Shown: positions 44,522-53,779 of the stretch, in pieces
Layout of the letters: every line of letters begins with the position of its first letter
Numbering within the stretch: position 1 is the first letter of the stretch
NCBI GenBank assembly: GCA_011087645.1
Contig: JAALLF010000003.1
Span: 186,001-250,000 of the forward strand
Direction of reading: 5' to 3'
DNA: 64,000 nucleotides
From: Alphaproteobacteria bacterium
GTDB taxonomy: Bacteria > Pseudomonadota > Alphaproteobacteria > UBA6615
Notes under the pieces: model-generated
The model's input: the letters and a program-made list of their open reading frames with translations, nothing else
What the model was told of the DNA's origin: nothing
Databases searched by the model: none
Position numbers and translations under genes: made by a program

Positions 44522-45103
44522 ATGAGGCGTCGGGCGTCCCCACGATTTCTGGCCTGCGTCGTTTCCCTGCTGGCTTTGGCCGGATGCACGCCGACGACAC
44601 TATCCCTGGCCGCCGATGGCGCTTATACCGCGTCGAAAGAGCGGACACTGGATGATGTTGTCGACGATAACGGCATTAAGCTCGAGCTCAACAAGCTATT
44701 GCTCGAGGACGGACTGGGTCTGTTCAAGGATGTCGGCACGGTCGTCTATCGCCGCCATGTGTATCTGGTCGGCGACGTCAAAAAGGCCGAAGATAAAGTG
44801 CGGGCCGGCGCGATCGCGCGCACGCCTGAGAAAGCGACCGGCCTCACCAATGACATTCAGGTAACCGACGAAGGTGGGGTTGTCGCGCTGGTCGACGATA
44901 TCTTCATCGAAAAGGTTATTCAGACCGACTATCTGTTCGATTCCGATATCGATTCCGCGAATTTCCGGGTCCGGTCGGTGAACGGCGTGATCTATCTCAT
45001 TGGGCTAGCCGAGAGCCAGGCAGAGCTCGACAAGGCGGTCGCCATTGTCGATGCGCGCGACGATGTGCGTCGCATCGTCAACTATGTGAAGGTCCAGCGC
45101 TAA
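44522..45103 (+). CDS. BON-domain lipoprotein
   Basis: 193 residues from ATG 44522. Signal peptide FLACVVSLLALAGC with lipobox LAGC. Two BON-type alpha-beta domains: DNGIKLELNKLLLED...TVVYRRHVYLVGDVKK is the first, and IDSANFRVRSVNGVIYLIGL the second, ending ARDDVRRIVNYVKVQR, much like OsmY/DolP proteins. DolP-like proteins bind anionic lipids at the outer-membrane inner face. Envelope stability role likely. Confidence 0.87.
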   Translation: MRRRASPRFLACVVSLLALAGCTPTTLSLAADGAYTASKERTLDDVVDDNGIKLELNKLLLEDGLGLFKDVGTVVYRRHVYLVGDVKKAEDKVRAGAIARTPEKATGLTNDIQVTDEGGVVALVDDIFIEKVIQTDYLFDSDIDSANFRVRSVNGVIYLIGLAESQAELDKAVAIVDARDDVRRIVNYVKVQR

Positions 45104-45117
45104 CGGTTGAGGAAACC

Positions 45118-45606
45118 TTGACCGAACTACGGATAACTCATCTTGCCGACCATCCTGCTGCCCTACCGATCCTGGCGGCATGGTTCGTCGATGAGTGGGA
45201 GCCGTATTATGGCCCGCATGGCCCCGGCGACGCCGAGCGTGACCTTGCGGCGTGTTGCAATCGCGATGCTATACCGCTTGCTCTGGTAGCGCTTGATGCC
45301 GACCAAAACGTCGTGGGTACGGTGGCCCTCAAACCCCATTCGCTCGAGACCCACCGGCATTTAAGTCCGTGGCTGGCCGCCCTGCTTGTAACGCCGAGCC
45401 AGCGTGGCAAGGGAATCGCCTCGACATTGATCGCCGCAATCGAGAAAGAGGCGCGCCGACTCGGCTTCGGCATTCTGTATTCGGACACCGACAGCAATTC
45501 GACCCTGTTGCATCGCCGGGGTTGGCAAAGCCTTGACGCGGGTATCGAGACGTTGCGTGAACCCGCAACGCTCTACCGCTTGAATTTGGCGCCGGGGATC
45601 GACTAG
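45118..45606 (+). CDS. GNAT-family N-acetyltransferase
   Basis: 162 residues from TTG 45118 with GAGGAA 6 bases upstream. Acetyl-CoA binding motif A is LLVTPSQRGKGIASTLIAAI (RxxGxG/A) and motif B YSDTDSNSTLLHRRGWQSL. No target can be named. Ends 13 bases from the convergent acyl-CoA ligase pseudogene. Confidence 0.85.
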   Translation: MTELRITHLADHPAALPILAAWFVDEWEPYYGPHGPGDAERDLAACCNRDAIPLALVALDADQNVVGTVALKPHSLETHRHLSPWLAALLVTPSQRGKGIASTLIAAIEKEARRLGFGILYSDTDSNSTLLHRRGWQSLDAGIETLREPATLYRLNLAPGID

Positions 45607-45618
45607 CGCGAACCTGCC

Positions 45619-47241
45619 TTATGCCGTCGGCAGCTTATGGTCGCCGAATTGTTCGCGCAGCTTGGTCTTCAAGACCTTGCCCGTGGCGCCGAGCGGCAGG
45701 GATTCGACGATGATCATGTCGTCAGGTAGCCACCATTTGGCGACCTTATCCGCCAGGTAATCGTTGACCGCGCCGAGCTCCGGCGTCTTGCCCGCCGCCG
45801 GCACCACGATCAGTAGCGGCCGTTCGTCCCATTTCGGATGGTGCACGCCGATCACAGCGGCCTGCATCACGTCGGGATGGCCCATCGCCTGATTTTCTAA
45901 ATCGATCGAGCTGATCCACTCGCCGCCTGACTTGATCACATCCTTCGACCGGTCGGTGACTTCCATATAGCTATCCGGGTCGATGGTGCAGACATCGCCG
46001 GTGGCGAACCAGCCGTCATGGTCGTGGGCTTCCGAATGATCGAGCTTGAAATAGCCGCTGGTGATCCACGGCCCGCGGACCATGAGTTCGCCAAAGGCCT
46101 CGCCATCATGGGGCAGTTCATTGCCGTCGTCATCGACGATCTTCATATCGACGCCGAACACCGGCCGCCCTTGTTTGATCTGCGTCCGATATCGCGCGGC
46201 CTTGTCTGCCACATTCGGTTTGACAAGGGAGATGGTGCCGAGCGGGCTCATTTCGGTCATGCCCCAGGCATGGCGAACCTCGATGCCGAAGTCCTCCTGG
46301 AAAGCCTCGATCATCGATTGCGGGATCGCCGTGCCGCCGATTACGGTGCGCACCAGCGACGGCACCTTGACGTCGTTCTCGCGCCAATAGTTGAGCAGGC
46401 CGAGCCACACGGTCGGCACGCCGGCGGCGAAGGTGACTTCCTCGGAGACCAACAGCTCGTGAATGCTCGCCCCATCGAGTTTGGGGCCCGGGAACACCAG
46501 TTTGGCCCCGGTCATGGTGGCGCCATAGGGGATGCCCCAGGCGTTGACGTGGAACATCGGCACCACCGGCAGGACAACTTCGCGCTCCGACAGGTTCAAA
46601 ACATCGGGCAGGGCCGACGCGTAGGCGTGGATGATGGTCGAGCGGTGGCTGTATAGCGCGCCCTTGGGGTTGCCGGTTGTACCCGACGTGTAGCAAAGCG
46701 ACGAGGCGGTGTTTTCGTCAAACTCGGGCCAGACAAGTTCGTCGGAATAGCCAGCGATCAGATCCTCGTAGCACATCAAATTGTCGATCTTGGCGTCGGG
46801 CATGTGTGCGGCGTCAGTCATCACCACAACGCCTTTGACCGATGTGAGGTCGGCGGTGACCATTTAGATCAGTGGCACCAGGTCGGCATCGACGAAGATA
46901 TAGGAATCTTCCGCATGGTTGACGATGTAGGTGAACTGCGCTGGCGCCAGGCGCGGGTTCAGCGTGTGGGTGATAGCGCCGATCCCCGATACCGCATAGT
47001 AGATTTCGAAATGGCGATAGGTGTTCCACGCCAAAGTCGCGATCCGGTCGCCCAGTTGGACACCGAGTGCTGTCAAGGCATTGGCTAGTTGGCGCGATCT
47101 CGTATGGGCGTCGTGATAGGTGTAGCGGTGAATCGGGCCTTCGACCGACCGAGAGATAATTTCCTGATCGCCGGAAACCCGGTCCGCATGCTCCAGCAAC
47201 GCCGAAATCGACATCTGCCGGTCCATGATTAATCCGCGCAT
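45619..47241 (-). pseudogene. Long-chain acyl-CoA ligase interrupted by an in-frame ochre codon
   Basis: Read through one TAA at 46866-46864, 47241 to 45619 encodes a continuous 541-codon AMP-forming ligase of the FadD/medium-chain type. Before the stop: ALLEHADRVSG and an N-terminal domain ending DADLVPLI; relatives continue with Glu, so one change of GAA to TAA explains the break. After it: adenylate loop YTSGTTGNPKGALYSH, WGMTEMSPLG and catalytic Lys in GATGKVLKTKL. The codon after the stop is ATG, so re-initiation could give a second polypeptide (414 residues) lacking the first 125 residues. Neither half is expected to ligate alone; sequencing error is also possible. Confidence 0.8.
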
Positions 47242-47339
47242 GGTGCTCCCCATCGTATTTGCATGCCGGCCTTAGGCGGCCGGATCGTTGGGCCGATTAT
47301 CGTGCGGTAACCTGTTCCGCTCAAGACCCCTAATCTCGA

Positions 47340-48152
47340 TTAAGTAGTAGGGGCGGTTGTCACGGTGTGCAGAAATTCCAGGCAGAGGGTGGCGAATTCT
47401 TCCGGCGCTTCCATCAGCGAGACATGGCCGGTGCCTTTCATGATGTGAAGCCGCGACCCGGCGATGCGTTCGTGGATTACCTGCGATAAATGGGGCGCGG
47501 CGATTACATCAAGCTCGGAACAGGTAACTTGGGTTGGTACCTTGATCTGCGGCAGCCGGTCGTAGGTGTCGCCTTTGATGCAGGCCTCTAATTGGCCGAT
47601 CCAGCCGGCATTGACCGGCGATTGCTCCAACAGAAAATTACGGTGGGCCTCCATTTCGTCGCCATGGTCGTCGTAATAGGCGGATGCGTGCAGGGCCAAC
47701 ATGCTCAATTCGGTCAGCGCCACGCGCTGGTCGTTTTCAGCAAGATAGCGGCGGGTCTCTTGGAACTTCTTGAGCCGGGCGCCGTTGCGGGTCCAGCTAT
47801 GGTGGATGCCCAGACTGAGGACGCGGGCAGGGTGGTTCAATGTGAGTTCCTGAGCGATATGACCGCCCATGGAAAAGCCCATCACATGGGTCCGGTCGAC
47901 GCCTGCGTTGTCCAGAACGTGCACCGCGTCGTCGGCCATATCGGCCAGGGAATAGCCGGGGACGGGCACGCTCGATCGGCCGACCCCGCGATTGTCGAAC
48001 ACGATGGTGCGAAATTCCGGCGCGAAGAACGGCAGCTGGCCGGACCAAAATCCAAGATCGTGGCCGGTGCCGCTAATGAGGAGCAGGGGCGGGCCGTCGC
48101 CGTGAATTTCGTAATTAATGGCGACCCCATCGCGCGGTTTGGTTATAGGCAT
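47340..48152 (-). CDS. Alpha/beta hydrolase
   Basis: 270 residues. Catalytic triad visible: Ser in HVMGFSMGGHIAQE, Asp in SELDVIAAP and His in KGTGHVSLMEAPEEF; oxyanion region LLLISGTGHDLGFW. Substrate not identifiable; such enzymes include lactonases, esterases and C-C hydrolases of aromatic pathways. Same strand as the interrupted ligase, 98 bases upstream of it, so the two may have formed a transcription unit. Confidence 0.85.
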   Translation of the reverse strand: MPITKPRDGVAINYEIHGDGPPLLLISGTGHDLGFWSGQLPFFAPEFRTIVFDNRGVGRSSVPVPGYSLADMADDAVHVLDNAGVDRTHVMGFSMGGHIAQELTLNHPARVLSLGIHHSWTRNGARLKKFQETRRYLAENDQRVALTELSMLALHASAYYDDHGDEMEAHRNFLLEQSPVNAGWIGQLEACIKGDTYDRLPQIKVPTQVTCSELDVIAAPHLSQVIHERIAGSRLHIMKGTGHVSLMEAPEEFATLCLEFLHTVTTAPTT

Positions 48153-48217
48153 ATTTTTCGTCCACCAGCTACTTGAACCACCTTACTACTCTAGCGCCCG
48201 GTCCGTTGCATGCCACG

Positions 48218-48248
48218 AAAAACCGCCCCGATATTGCTATCGGGGCGG
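48218..48248 (-). terminator. Terminator downstream of the 79-residue membrane protein gene
   Basis: 11-bp perfect stem CCGCCCCGATA / TATCGGGGCGG with loop TTGC; the coding (minus) strand reads TTTTT after it, so it acts leftward. Confidence 0.85.
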
Positions 48249-48300
48249 CTTAAAAAAATACTGGTAGCGCCGTTAGGCGCTGTTCCAAGACATACGCTGT

Positions 48301-48540
48301 TTAACCAGGACTTCTTTTGGCGAAGAGCCACAGAATAATCGCGATTGCGATCAGGCCGACGACGCCGTTGTCGCCGAGTTGGCCGATTAATGCGATGAGA
48401 TTGCCAACTACGTTATCGAAAAACCCGAGATTATTGCCGACGAGGATTTGCAGGACGATGGCAAGGGCAATCAGCAGAAGGCCAAGTTCAGTAACTTGAG
48501 CGATCCACTTTTTAATTTTATCAATAATGCTTTCTGGCAT
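48301..48540 (-). CDS. 79-residue two-helix membrane protein
   Basis: Leftward frame from ATG 48540 to stop at 48301. Short basic amphipathic start (IIDKIKKWIAQ) then two hydrophobic helices (LGLLLIALAIVLQILVG and NGVVGLIAIAIILWLFA) with a Gly-rich centre (NVVGNLIALIGQLGDNGV). No homologous family recognised; small marine alphaproteobacterial proteins of this shape exist but are uncharacterised. Isolated between a terminator and a 565-bp gap, so probably a monocistronic unit under its own control. Confidence 0.7.
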   Translation of the reverse strand: MPESIIDKIKKWIAQVTELGLLLIALAIVLQILVGNNLGFFDNVVGNLIALIGQLGDNGVVGLIAIAIILWLFAKRSPG

Positions 48541-49105
48541 GAGTCCCCCTTTGGGCCATTTAAAGACTTACAAGTCTAAGAACCCACCATTTAGTGGGCT
48601 GCAGCGAATATCCCACAATATATGGATTAAGTGTCAAGTGCGATTTAAGTGATTGTTAGGCGGGCGGACAAATCGTTGGGATAAGTCGTAAATAGTACTG
48701 TATGAATTCTGTAATTTTCTCGTTATTTCGTTATTATATTTAATATATATTCTGACTAACTCGCATCCGCGTCTTTGATTTGAGATAAATCTCATTTAAT
48801 ACAGTCTTATGCCGTTTCTCCTCCTCCTGGGAAAATAAAACGGGCATGATTTTGCTGTATTAGTGCCGATAGTGGACCAATAAGGGTTTCGGGCTTCGAT
48901 AGCGCGTTTTGCTTATTTTTAGCCCTGATTTAGCAGGTGATTCGCTTTTTCTGCATTTTTAGGTCAACTGGAACGATACGCTACTCGCCCGCACATCGAC
49001 CTATTATGTCGATTGTGGACTTGGTCTCGCACCCTCTAGCCAGTATCTTTGCCGCCACGTCACCGCAGAGTGGCGGCACTGGGGAACTGTCTGGGAATCA
49101 TTCGT
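48541..49105. other. 565-bp A+T-rich intergenic region
   Basis: No gene was found here. The stretch is clearly richer in A+T than the surroundings, especially 48690-48800, and separates two divergently read genes, so it presumably carries their promoters. It contains a perfect 14-bp palindrome at 48781-48794 (annotated separately) and a GTGGG/CCCAC pair near 48594-48616. Confidence 0.6.
48781..48794. promoter_or_regulatory. Perfect 14-bp palindrome, possible operator
   Basis: TGAGATAAATCTCA, identical to its own complement, in an A+T-rich background. Does not match the FNR/FixK or Fur consensus. Function unknown; candidate binding site for a regulator of the 79-residue membrane protein or the flavin reductase gene. 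Confidence 0.3.
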
Positions 49106-49606
49106 ATGGCGGACCAAGACTTCGACACGCGCGCGTTTCGCGATGCGCTAGGTAATTTTGCGACCGGCGTTACGGTGGTCACCGCCAAAAGCGAGGATGG
49201 CACTCTGGCGGGGGTTACCGCCAGCTCGTTCAATTCAGTCTCTTTGGATCCCCCGTTGATCTTGTGGAGCCTCGACCGCACCTCGCCAAGCCTGCGGACC
49301 CTGGAGAGCGCGAGCCATTTTTGTGTTCATATTCTGGCCGAGGGCCAAAACGACTTGTGCATGAAGTTCGCCAAGTCGGGAGATGATAAATTCAATGGTG
49401 TCGAATTCAGCGAGGGTTTGGGCGGCGCCCCCATGTTCGACGGCTGTCTGGCGCAATTTGAGTGCCGCAATCTTGTCCATCATGACGGTGGCGACCATGT
49501 CATTATCATTGGCGAGGTTGAACGCTTTGAAACGGCCGATGGAGAACCTCTGGTTTTTTTTCGCGGCCAACTCGGAGACTTAACGCCGGGTCAAAAGGCC
49601 AATTGA
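49106..49606 (+). CDS. Flavin reductase-like domain protein
   Basis: 166 residues from ATG 49106. FMN-binding split barrel: FRDALGNFATGVTVVTAKSE, GVTASSFNSVSLDPPLILWS, FCVHILAEGQ and ECRNLVHHDGGDHVIIIGEV. Members (HpaC, RutF and related) supply reduced FMN to a monooxygenase or act as NAD(P)H:flavin oxidoreductases. Its partner is not in the window. The frame open from 49049 is upstream read-through. Confidence 0.87.
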   Translation: MADQDFDTRAFRDALGNFATGVTVVTAKSEDGTLAGVTASSFNSVSLDPPLILWSLDRTSPSLRTLESASHFCVHILAEGQNDLCMKFAKSGDDKFNGVEFSEGLGGAPMFDGCLAQFECRNLVHHDGGDHVIIIGEVERFETADGEPLVFFRGQLGDLTPGQKAN

Positions 49607-49746
49607 TGTAACCGCGATGAGGCGGCTTGCGCCTGGCTGGCGGGTCTCCTATAGCTGAATACAACACTAGAATTCGCGCCGTCGCTGGCCTCACCGGATT
49701 TTCCGGTCAGGCCGCGCAAACCAGCGGTGCTAAAGGGAGTAGAACC

Positions 49747-51246
49747 ATGAAATCGCTCACACATTGGATCAACGGCGAGCGCGTCGACGGACAATCAACC
49801 CGCACCGCGCCGGTTTTCAACCCGGCCATCGGCGAGCAGATCGCCGAGGTGCGCCTGGCCAGCGCCGCCGACGTCGATAGCGCCGTCAAGGCGGCGCAAG
49901 CGGCCCTGCCCGAATGGTCGGCCTTGCCGCCGCTGCGCCGCGCCCGGTTTATGTTTCGCTATAACGAGCTGCTCTTGGCGAATATAGACGAGCTGGCGGA
50001 GCTGATTTCGGTGGAACACGGCAAGACGATCGAAGACGCCAAGGGCGACGTCACCCGTGGTCGCGAAGTCGTCGAATTCGCCTGCGGCATTCCCCACCTG
50101 TTGCGCGGCGATTTCACCGAAGACGTTGGCACCGGCGTCGATGCGTTTTCGGTGCGACAAGCGGTCGGCGTTTGCGCGGGCATCACCCCGTTTAATTTCC
50201 CGGCGATGATCCCGTTATGGATGTTCCCGCTGGCGATCACCTGCGGCAACACTTTCATCTTAAAACCCTCGGAGCGCGATCCGTCCTGTCCGTTGCGCTT
50301 GGTCGAATTGGCCAAAGAAGCCGGCATTCCCGACGGTGTGGTCAACATGGTCAACGGCGACAAGGAAGCCGTCGACGCCATCCTGACCCATCCCGATATT
50401 TCCGCGGTCTCGTTTGTCGGTTCCACTCCGGTGGCGTCCTACATCTATTCCACCGCGGCCTCGACTGGAAAGCGGGTGCAGGCCCTGGGCGGTGCGAAGA
50501 ACCATATGGTGGTGATGCCCGATGCCGACATGGACCAGGCTGCCGATGCGTTGATCGGCGCCGGCTATGGTTCGGCCGGCCAGCGGTGCATGGCGGTCTC
50601 GGTGGCCGTTGCGGTGGGCGACCAAACCGCTGACAGCCTGGTTGAAAACCTGGTGCCGCGTATTCAGGAGCTGAAGATCGGCCCCGGCGGCGACCCGGAC
50701 ATCGAGATGGGACCCGTGGTCACCGAGCAGGCCTATGACCGCATCAAGGGTTTGATCGACAAGGGGGTCGAAGAGGGCGCCGAACTGGTGCTCGACGGCC
50801 GCGATTTTACCATGCAGGGCTATGAGAACGGCTACTTCCTGGGCGGCAGCCTGTTCGACCGGGTGACTGAGGATATGGAGATCTACAAGCAGGAGATTTT
50901 TGGCCCGGTTCTGTCGGTGGTTCGCGCCCCCGATTACGAGACCGCGGTCGATCTGGTGAACCGCAACGAATACGGCAACGGTACCGCGATCTTCACCAAG
51001 GATGGCGACGCCGCTCGCGATTTCACCGACCGTGTGCAGATTGGCATGGTTGGCGTCAACGTGCCGATCCCGGTGCCGGTGGCCTATCACAGTTTCGGCG
51101 GCTGGAAGCGGTCGTTGTTCGGCGATACTCACATGCACGGTATGGAAGGGGTGCGGTTCTATACGCGGCTTAAGGCGATCACCTCGCGTTGGCCGAAATC
51201 CGGTGTGCGCGAAGGCCATAGCCTCACCATGCCGACCATGCAGTAG
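49747..51246 (+). CDS. mmsA: Methylmalonate-semialdehyde dehydrogenase (acylating)
   Basis: 499 residues from ATG 49747 (GGGAG upstream). ALDH-fold enzyme with MmsA features: MKSLTHWINGERVDG start, PFNFPAMIPLWMFPLAITCG, catalytic Cys in GSAGQRCMAVSVAVAVG and YEIYKQEIFGPVLS-type region (here DMEIYKQEIFGPVL). It converts methylmalonate semialdehyde to propionyl-CoA in valine and inositol breakdown. CoA-dependent subgroup by the QRCMA context. Confidence 0.94.
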   Translation: MKSLTHWINGERVDGQSTRTAPVFNPAIGEQIAEVRLASAADVDSAVKAAQAALPEWSALPPLRRARFMFRYNELLLANIDELAELISVEHGKTIEDAKGDVTRGREVVEFACGIPHLLRGDFTEDVGTGVDAFSVRQAVGVCAGITPFNFPAMIPLWMFPLAITCGNTFILKPSERDPSCPLRLVELAKEAGIPDGVVNMVNGDKEAVDAILTHPDISAVSFVGSTPVASYIYSTAASTGKRVQALGGAKNHMVVMPDADMDQAADALIGAGYGSAGQRCMAVSVAVAVGDQTADSLVENLVPRIQELKIGPGGDPDIEMGPVVTEQAYDRIKGLIDKGVEEGAELVLDGRDFTMQGYENGYFLGGSLFDRVTEDMEIYKQEIFGPVLSVVRAPDYETAVDLVNRNEYGNGTAIFTKDGDAARDFTDRVQIGMVGVNVPIPVPVAYHSFGGWKRSLFGDTHMHGMEGVRFYTRLKAITSRWPKSGVREGHSLTMPTMQ

Positions 51247-51281
51247 CGGTCCCGAATACCGATGGCAGCAAAAGCGCGCGG

Positions 51282-52055
51282 ATGACCGCACCGAAGATCA
51301 GGATGGTCGACGTCTGCAAGGCGTTCGATGGCAAACGCGCGCTGGATGATATCTCGCTCGATGTCGCCGATGGGGAGTCGCTGGTGCTGATCGGCGGGTC
51401 GGGCAGCGGCAAGTCGCTGCTACTGAAGTCGATCCTCGGCCTGGAAGCGCCGGACTCGGGCGAAATCGAGATCGACGGCGCGGAATCAGTCGGCCTCTCT
51501 GGCAATGAGCGTATGGCCTGGATGAGCCGCTTCGGCGTGTTGTTCCAGCGGCAGGGCCTGTTCGACAGTTTGCCGATTTGGCAGAACGTTGCCTTCCGGC
51601 TGCTGCAGGACAATGGGGTCAGCAAGGCAGAGGCGCGCGAGCGCGCGGTCGAAAAGCTCGCCTCGGTCGGGCTCACCGCCGATACCGCCGATCTCTACCC
51701 GTCGGAACTCTCAGGTGGCATGCAAAAACGCGCCGGTCTGGCCCGCGCCATCGCCACCGACCCGGAGATCATCTTTCTCGACGAGCCCACCGCAGGCCTC
51801 GATCCGATCATGAGCAATATCATCAGCGAGCTGATCACCGCCCGGCAGAGCGATCTGGGTGCGACCATTATCTCGGTGGTCAGCGACATGGCGGTGGTGC
51901 GCGAAATCGCCGAACGGGTGGCTATGCTCCACGAGGGTCGCATCGTCTGGCAGGGAACGGCCGATGAGCTTGAGACCACCGATAACGAATATGTCCACCA
52001 GTTCGTCAACCAACTAATAGACGGCCCCATCCAAATGCCGTCGCTGGCGGGTTAG
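51282..52055 (+). CDS. MlaF-like ABC ATPase lacking the H-loop histidine
   Basis: 257 residues from ATG 51282. Phospholipid-transport (MlaF/Ttg2A) type: Walker A IGGSGSGKSLLLKSILGLE, RFGVLFQRQGLFDSLPIWQN, signature SELSGGMQKRAGLARAIA, Walker B IIFLDEPTAGLDP. The switch region reads ISVVSDMAVVREIAE, where MlaF has SHD: the H-loop histidine is Ser. Without MlaE, MlaD or MlaC genes next to it this is an orphan, possibly serving subunits elsewhere or a non-transport role. Whether ATP turnover is impaired cannot be told from sequence. Ends 4 bases inside the convergent soeC gene. Confidence 0.85.
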   Translation: MTAPKIRMVDVCKAFDGKRALDDISLDVADGESLVLIGGSGSGKSLLLKSILGLEAPDSGEIEIDGAESVGLSGNERMAWMSRFGVLFQRQGLFDSLPIWQNVAFRLLQDNGVSKAEARERAVEKLASVGLTADTADLYPSELSGGMQKRAGLARAIATDPEIIFLDEPTAGLDPIMSNIISELITARQSDLGATIISVVSDMAVVREIAERVAMLHEGRIVWQGTADELETTDNEYVHQFVNQLIDGPIQMPSLAG

Positions 52056-52999
52056 GCCGCGTCTGTCCCGTAATACAGCGAGATCGTATGGACCGCTTCG
52101 GCGAAAAACAACCAGCGTTCGACCAATAGGCCAGCGCCGGCCGATATTACGGCAAGTAATGCCACTAGCGCGGCGGTGACATCGGGCAGTTGGGTTGCCA
52201 CGACGGCCAGCACCACCGGGATCGCGCCACCCAGGATGAGCGCGATTGTGCGCAGGCGCTTGGCATGATTGCGGGCGATTTTGTAGCCCATCTCGCGCAT
52301 CAGATAATTATCGCCGGTATGCGGCGCTTCGAACAGACGAACCTTGCCGAGATGGCCGAGCCCGGTCGCCGTCTCTGCCGTGGCGCGCGGCGCGGCATTA
52401 TCGATGCTATTCCAATAGGCCAGCTTGATGGCCCAGGCGGCGATGGTGAGCAGCGCCGCCGCCCAGCCGCTCCAGGCGAAGCCCAGGCCGAAGGTGCGTA
52501 CGCCGAAATGGAACAACAGAGCGCCGCTGGCCAGAGCCAATCCCAGATAGCCCGCCATCACCCACGGCGTATTCCAGCGCGGGATGGCGCGCAGGCTTTG
52601 ATAGATCATCGCGGTACACAGCACGGTCACAACCGCTAGCACGGCGGCGACGGCGCTCAGCCAGGCCCAGATGCCGTCATTATTGGTGAGAAACACCCAG
52701 CCGATGGCGGCGAGGCCTGCTGGAATATAGGTGGCGACCGCGACGACCCCCTCGCGCGACAACCATGATGACCGCCATTGGGTGAGGCCGCGCCAGGCCC
52801 GCTCCGGATGGCCGAGATGGAAGGTCGACGCCAACAGACCGACCGTGATCAATGTCAGGGCGACGGCGAAGGCAGCCAGTCCGAACCAACGATGGGCGGG
52901 TAAATCGAAGAACAGGACGGCGACGCCGAGCCAGGTCAGCAGGCCATAGCCGGCGCCCGATGCCGTGGTGAAGAAAATGACCGAATAGGCAGGATTCAC
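52052..52999 (-). CDS. soeC: Sulfite dehydrogenase membrane subunit (SoeC, DmsC family)
   Basis: 315 residues, about eight membrane helices. DmsC/NrfD-like anchor: TTASGAGYGLLTWLGVAVL at the start, LGHPERAWRGLTQWRSSWLS in the first loop, and RWLFFAEAVHTISLYYG at the end. It anchors SoeAB to the inner membrane and passes electrons to the quinone pool. Last gene of the operon; spaced 21 bases from soeB. Family placement from established SoeABC knowledge; subunit assignment by gene order. Confidence 0.82.
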   Translation of the reverse strand: MNPAYSVIFFTTASGAGYGLLTWLGVAVLFFDLPAHRWFGLAAFAVALTLITVGLLASTFHLGHPERAWRGLTQWRSSWLSREGVVAVATYIPAGLAAIGWVFLTNNDGIWAWLSAVAAVLAVVTVLCTAMIYQSLRAIPRWNTPWVMAGYLGLALASGALLFHFGVRTFGLGFAWSGWAAALLTIAAWAIKLAYWNSIDNAAPRATAETATGLGHLGKVRLFEAPHTGDNYLMREMGYKIARNHAKRLRTIALILGGAIPVVLAVVATQLPDVTAALVALLAVISAGAGLLVERWLFFAEAVHTISLYYGTDAA

Positions 53000-53020
53000 G
53001 CGAACAACCTTTTCTTATTC

Positions 53021-53779
53021 TTAGCGCGACAGGGTGCGGTCGACCCAAGCCAGGAAGCCGCGGCCAGTGGCCTCGACCGGCGCGATGTCATGATCGGGTA
53101 AAGCGGCCGGGGCGCCGGTATCGCCGGTACTGGTTTTGGCGGGCCGGGGCGGTAGGTATTTGTTCACCGGCTGCATTTCCATCTCGGGCATCAAATCATA
53201 ACCGCCGCGTTCGGCCACCAATTGTGAGACCTCCGAATTGGGATCGCCCAAATCGCCGAAATGGCGCGCCGAGGCTGGGCAGGTGGAAACGCAGGCCGGC
53301 ACCCGGTCCACCTCTTCCAGGTTTTCGTTGTAGATGCGGTCAACGCATAGGGTGCATTTTTTCATCACCCCGTCCGTGTAGTCGTATTCGCGCGCGCCAT
53401 AGGGGCACGCCCACGAGCAGAGCTTGCAGCCGATGCAGGTATCGGGATTGACCAGCACAATCCCATCTTCCTCGCGCTTATAGGAGGCTCCGGTGGGACA
53501 TACGGTGACGCAGGCCGGTTCGTCGCAGTGCAGACAGCTTTTCGGAAAATTGACCGTACGGCCTTCCGCGCCGTCACCAGCCTCAAAACTGTGGATGCGG
53601 TTGAACCAGACCCCCAGCGGGGATTCACCGTAAGGCTCGAGATCGGTCAGCGGCGCGGAATGGCCGCCGGTATTCCATTCTTTACAGTTCACCGCACAGG
53701 CATGGCAGCCGACGCAGGTATCCAGATCGATGACCAGGCCGAGCTTTGTTGCTGGCGGGGATTGGGGCAGGCTGGTCAT
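53021..53779 (-). CDS. soeB: Sulfite dehydrogenase iron-sulfur subunit (SoeB)
   Basis: 252 residues from ATG 53779, overlapping soeA by 4 bases. Four ferredoxin-type clusters: VCGCHACAVNCKEWN-like start (IDLDTCVGCHACAVNCKEWN), CLHCDEPACVTVCPTGASY, DTCIGCKLCSWACPYG and KKCTLCVDRIYNE with a final CVSTCPASARHFGD. The mid part FNRIHSFEAGDGA is characteristic of SoeB/NrfC-type partners. Carries electrons from SoeA to SoeC. Length a little above DmsB. Confidence 0.87.
   Translation of the reverse strand: MTSLPQSPPATKLGLVIDLDTCVGCHACAVNCKEWNTGGHSAPLTDLEPYGESPLGVWFNRIHSFEAGDGAEGRTVNFPKSCLHCDEPACVTVCPTGASYKREEDGIVLVNPDTCIGCKLCSWACPYGAREYDYTDGVMKKCTLCVDRIYNENLEEVDRVPACVSTCPASARHFGDLGDPNSEVSQLVAERGGYDLMPEMEMQPVNKYLPPRPAKTSTGDTGAPAALPDHDIAPVEATGRGFLAWVDRTLSR

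Noticed and set aside
50260..51291. 343-residue reverse frame opposite mmsA
   Set aside because: His/Ala-rich shadow of a confirmed aldehyde dehydrogenase.
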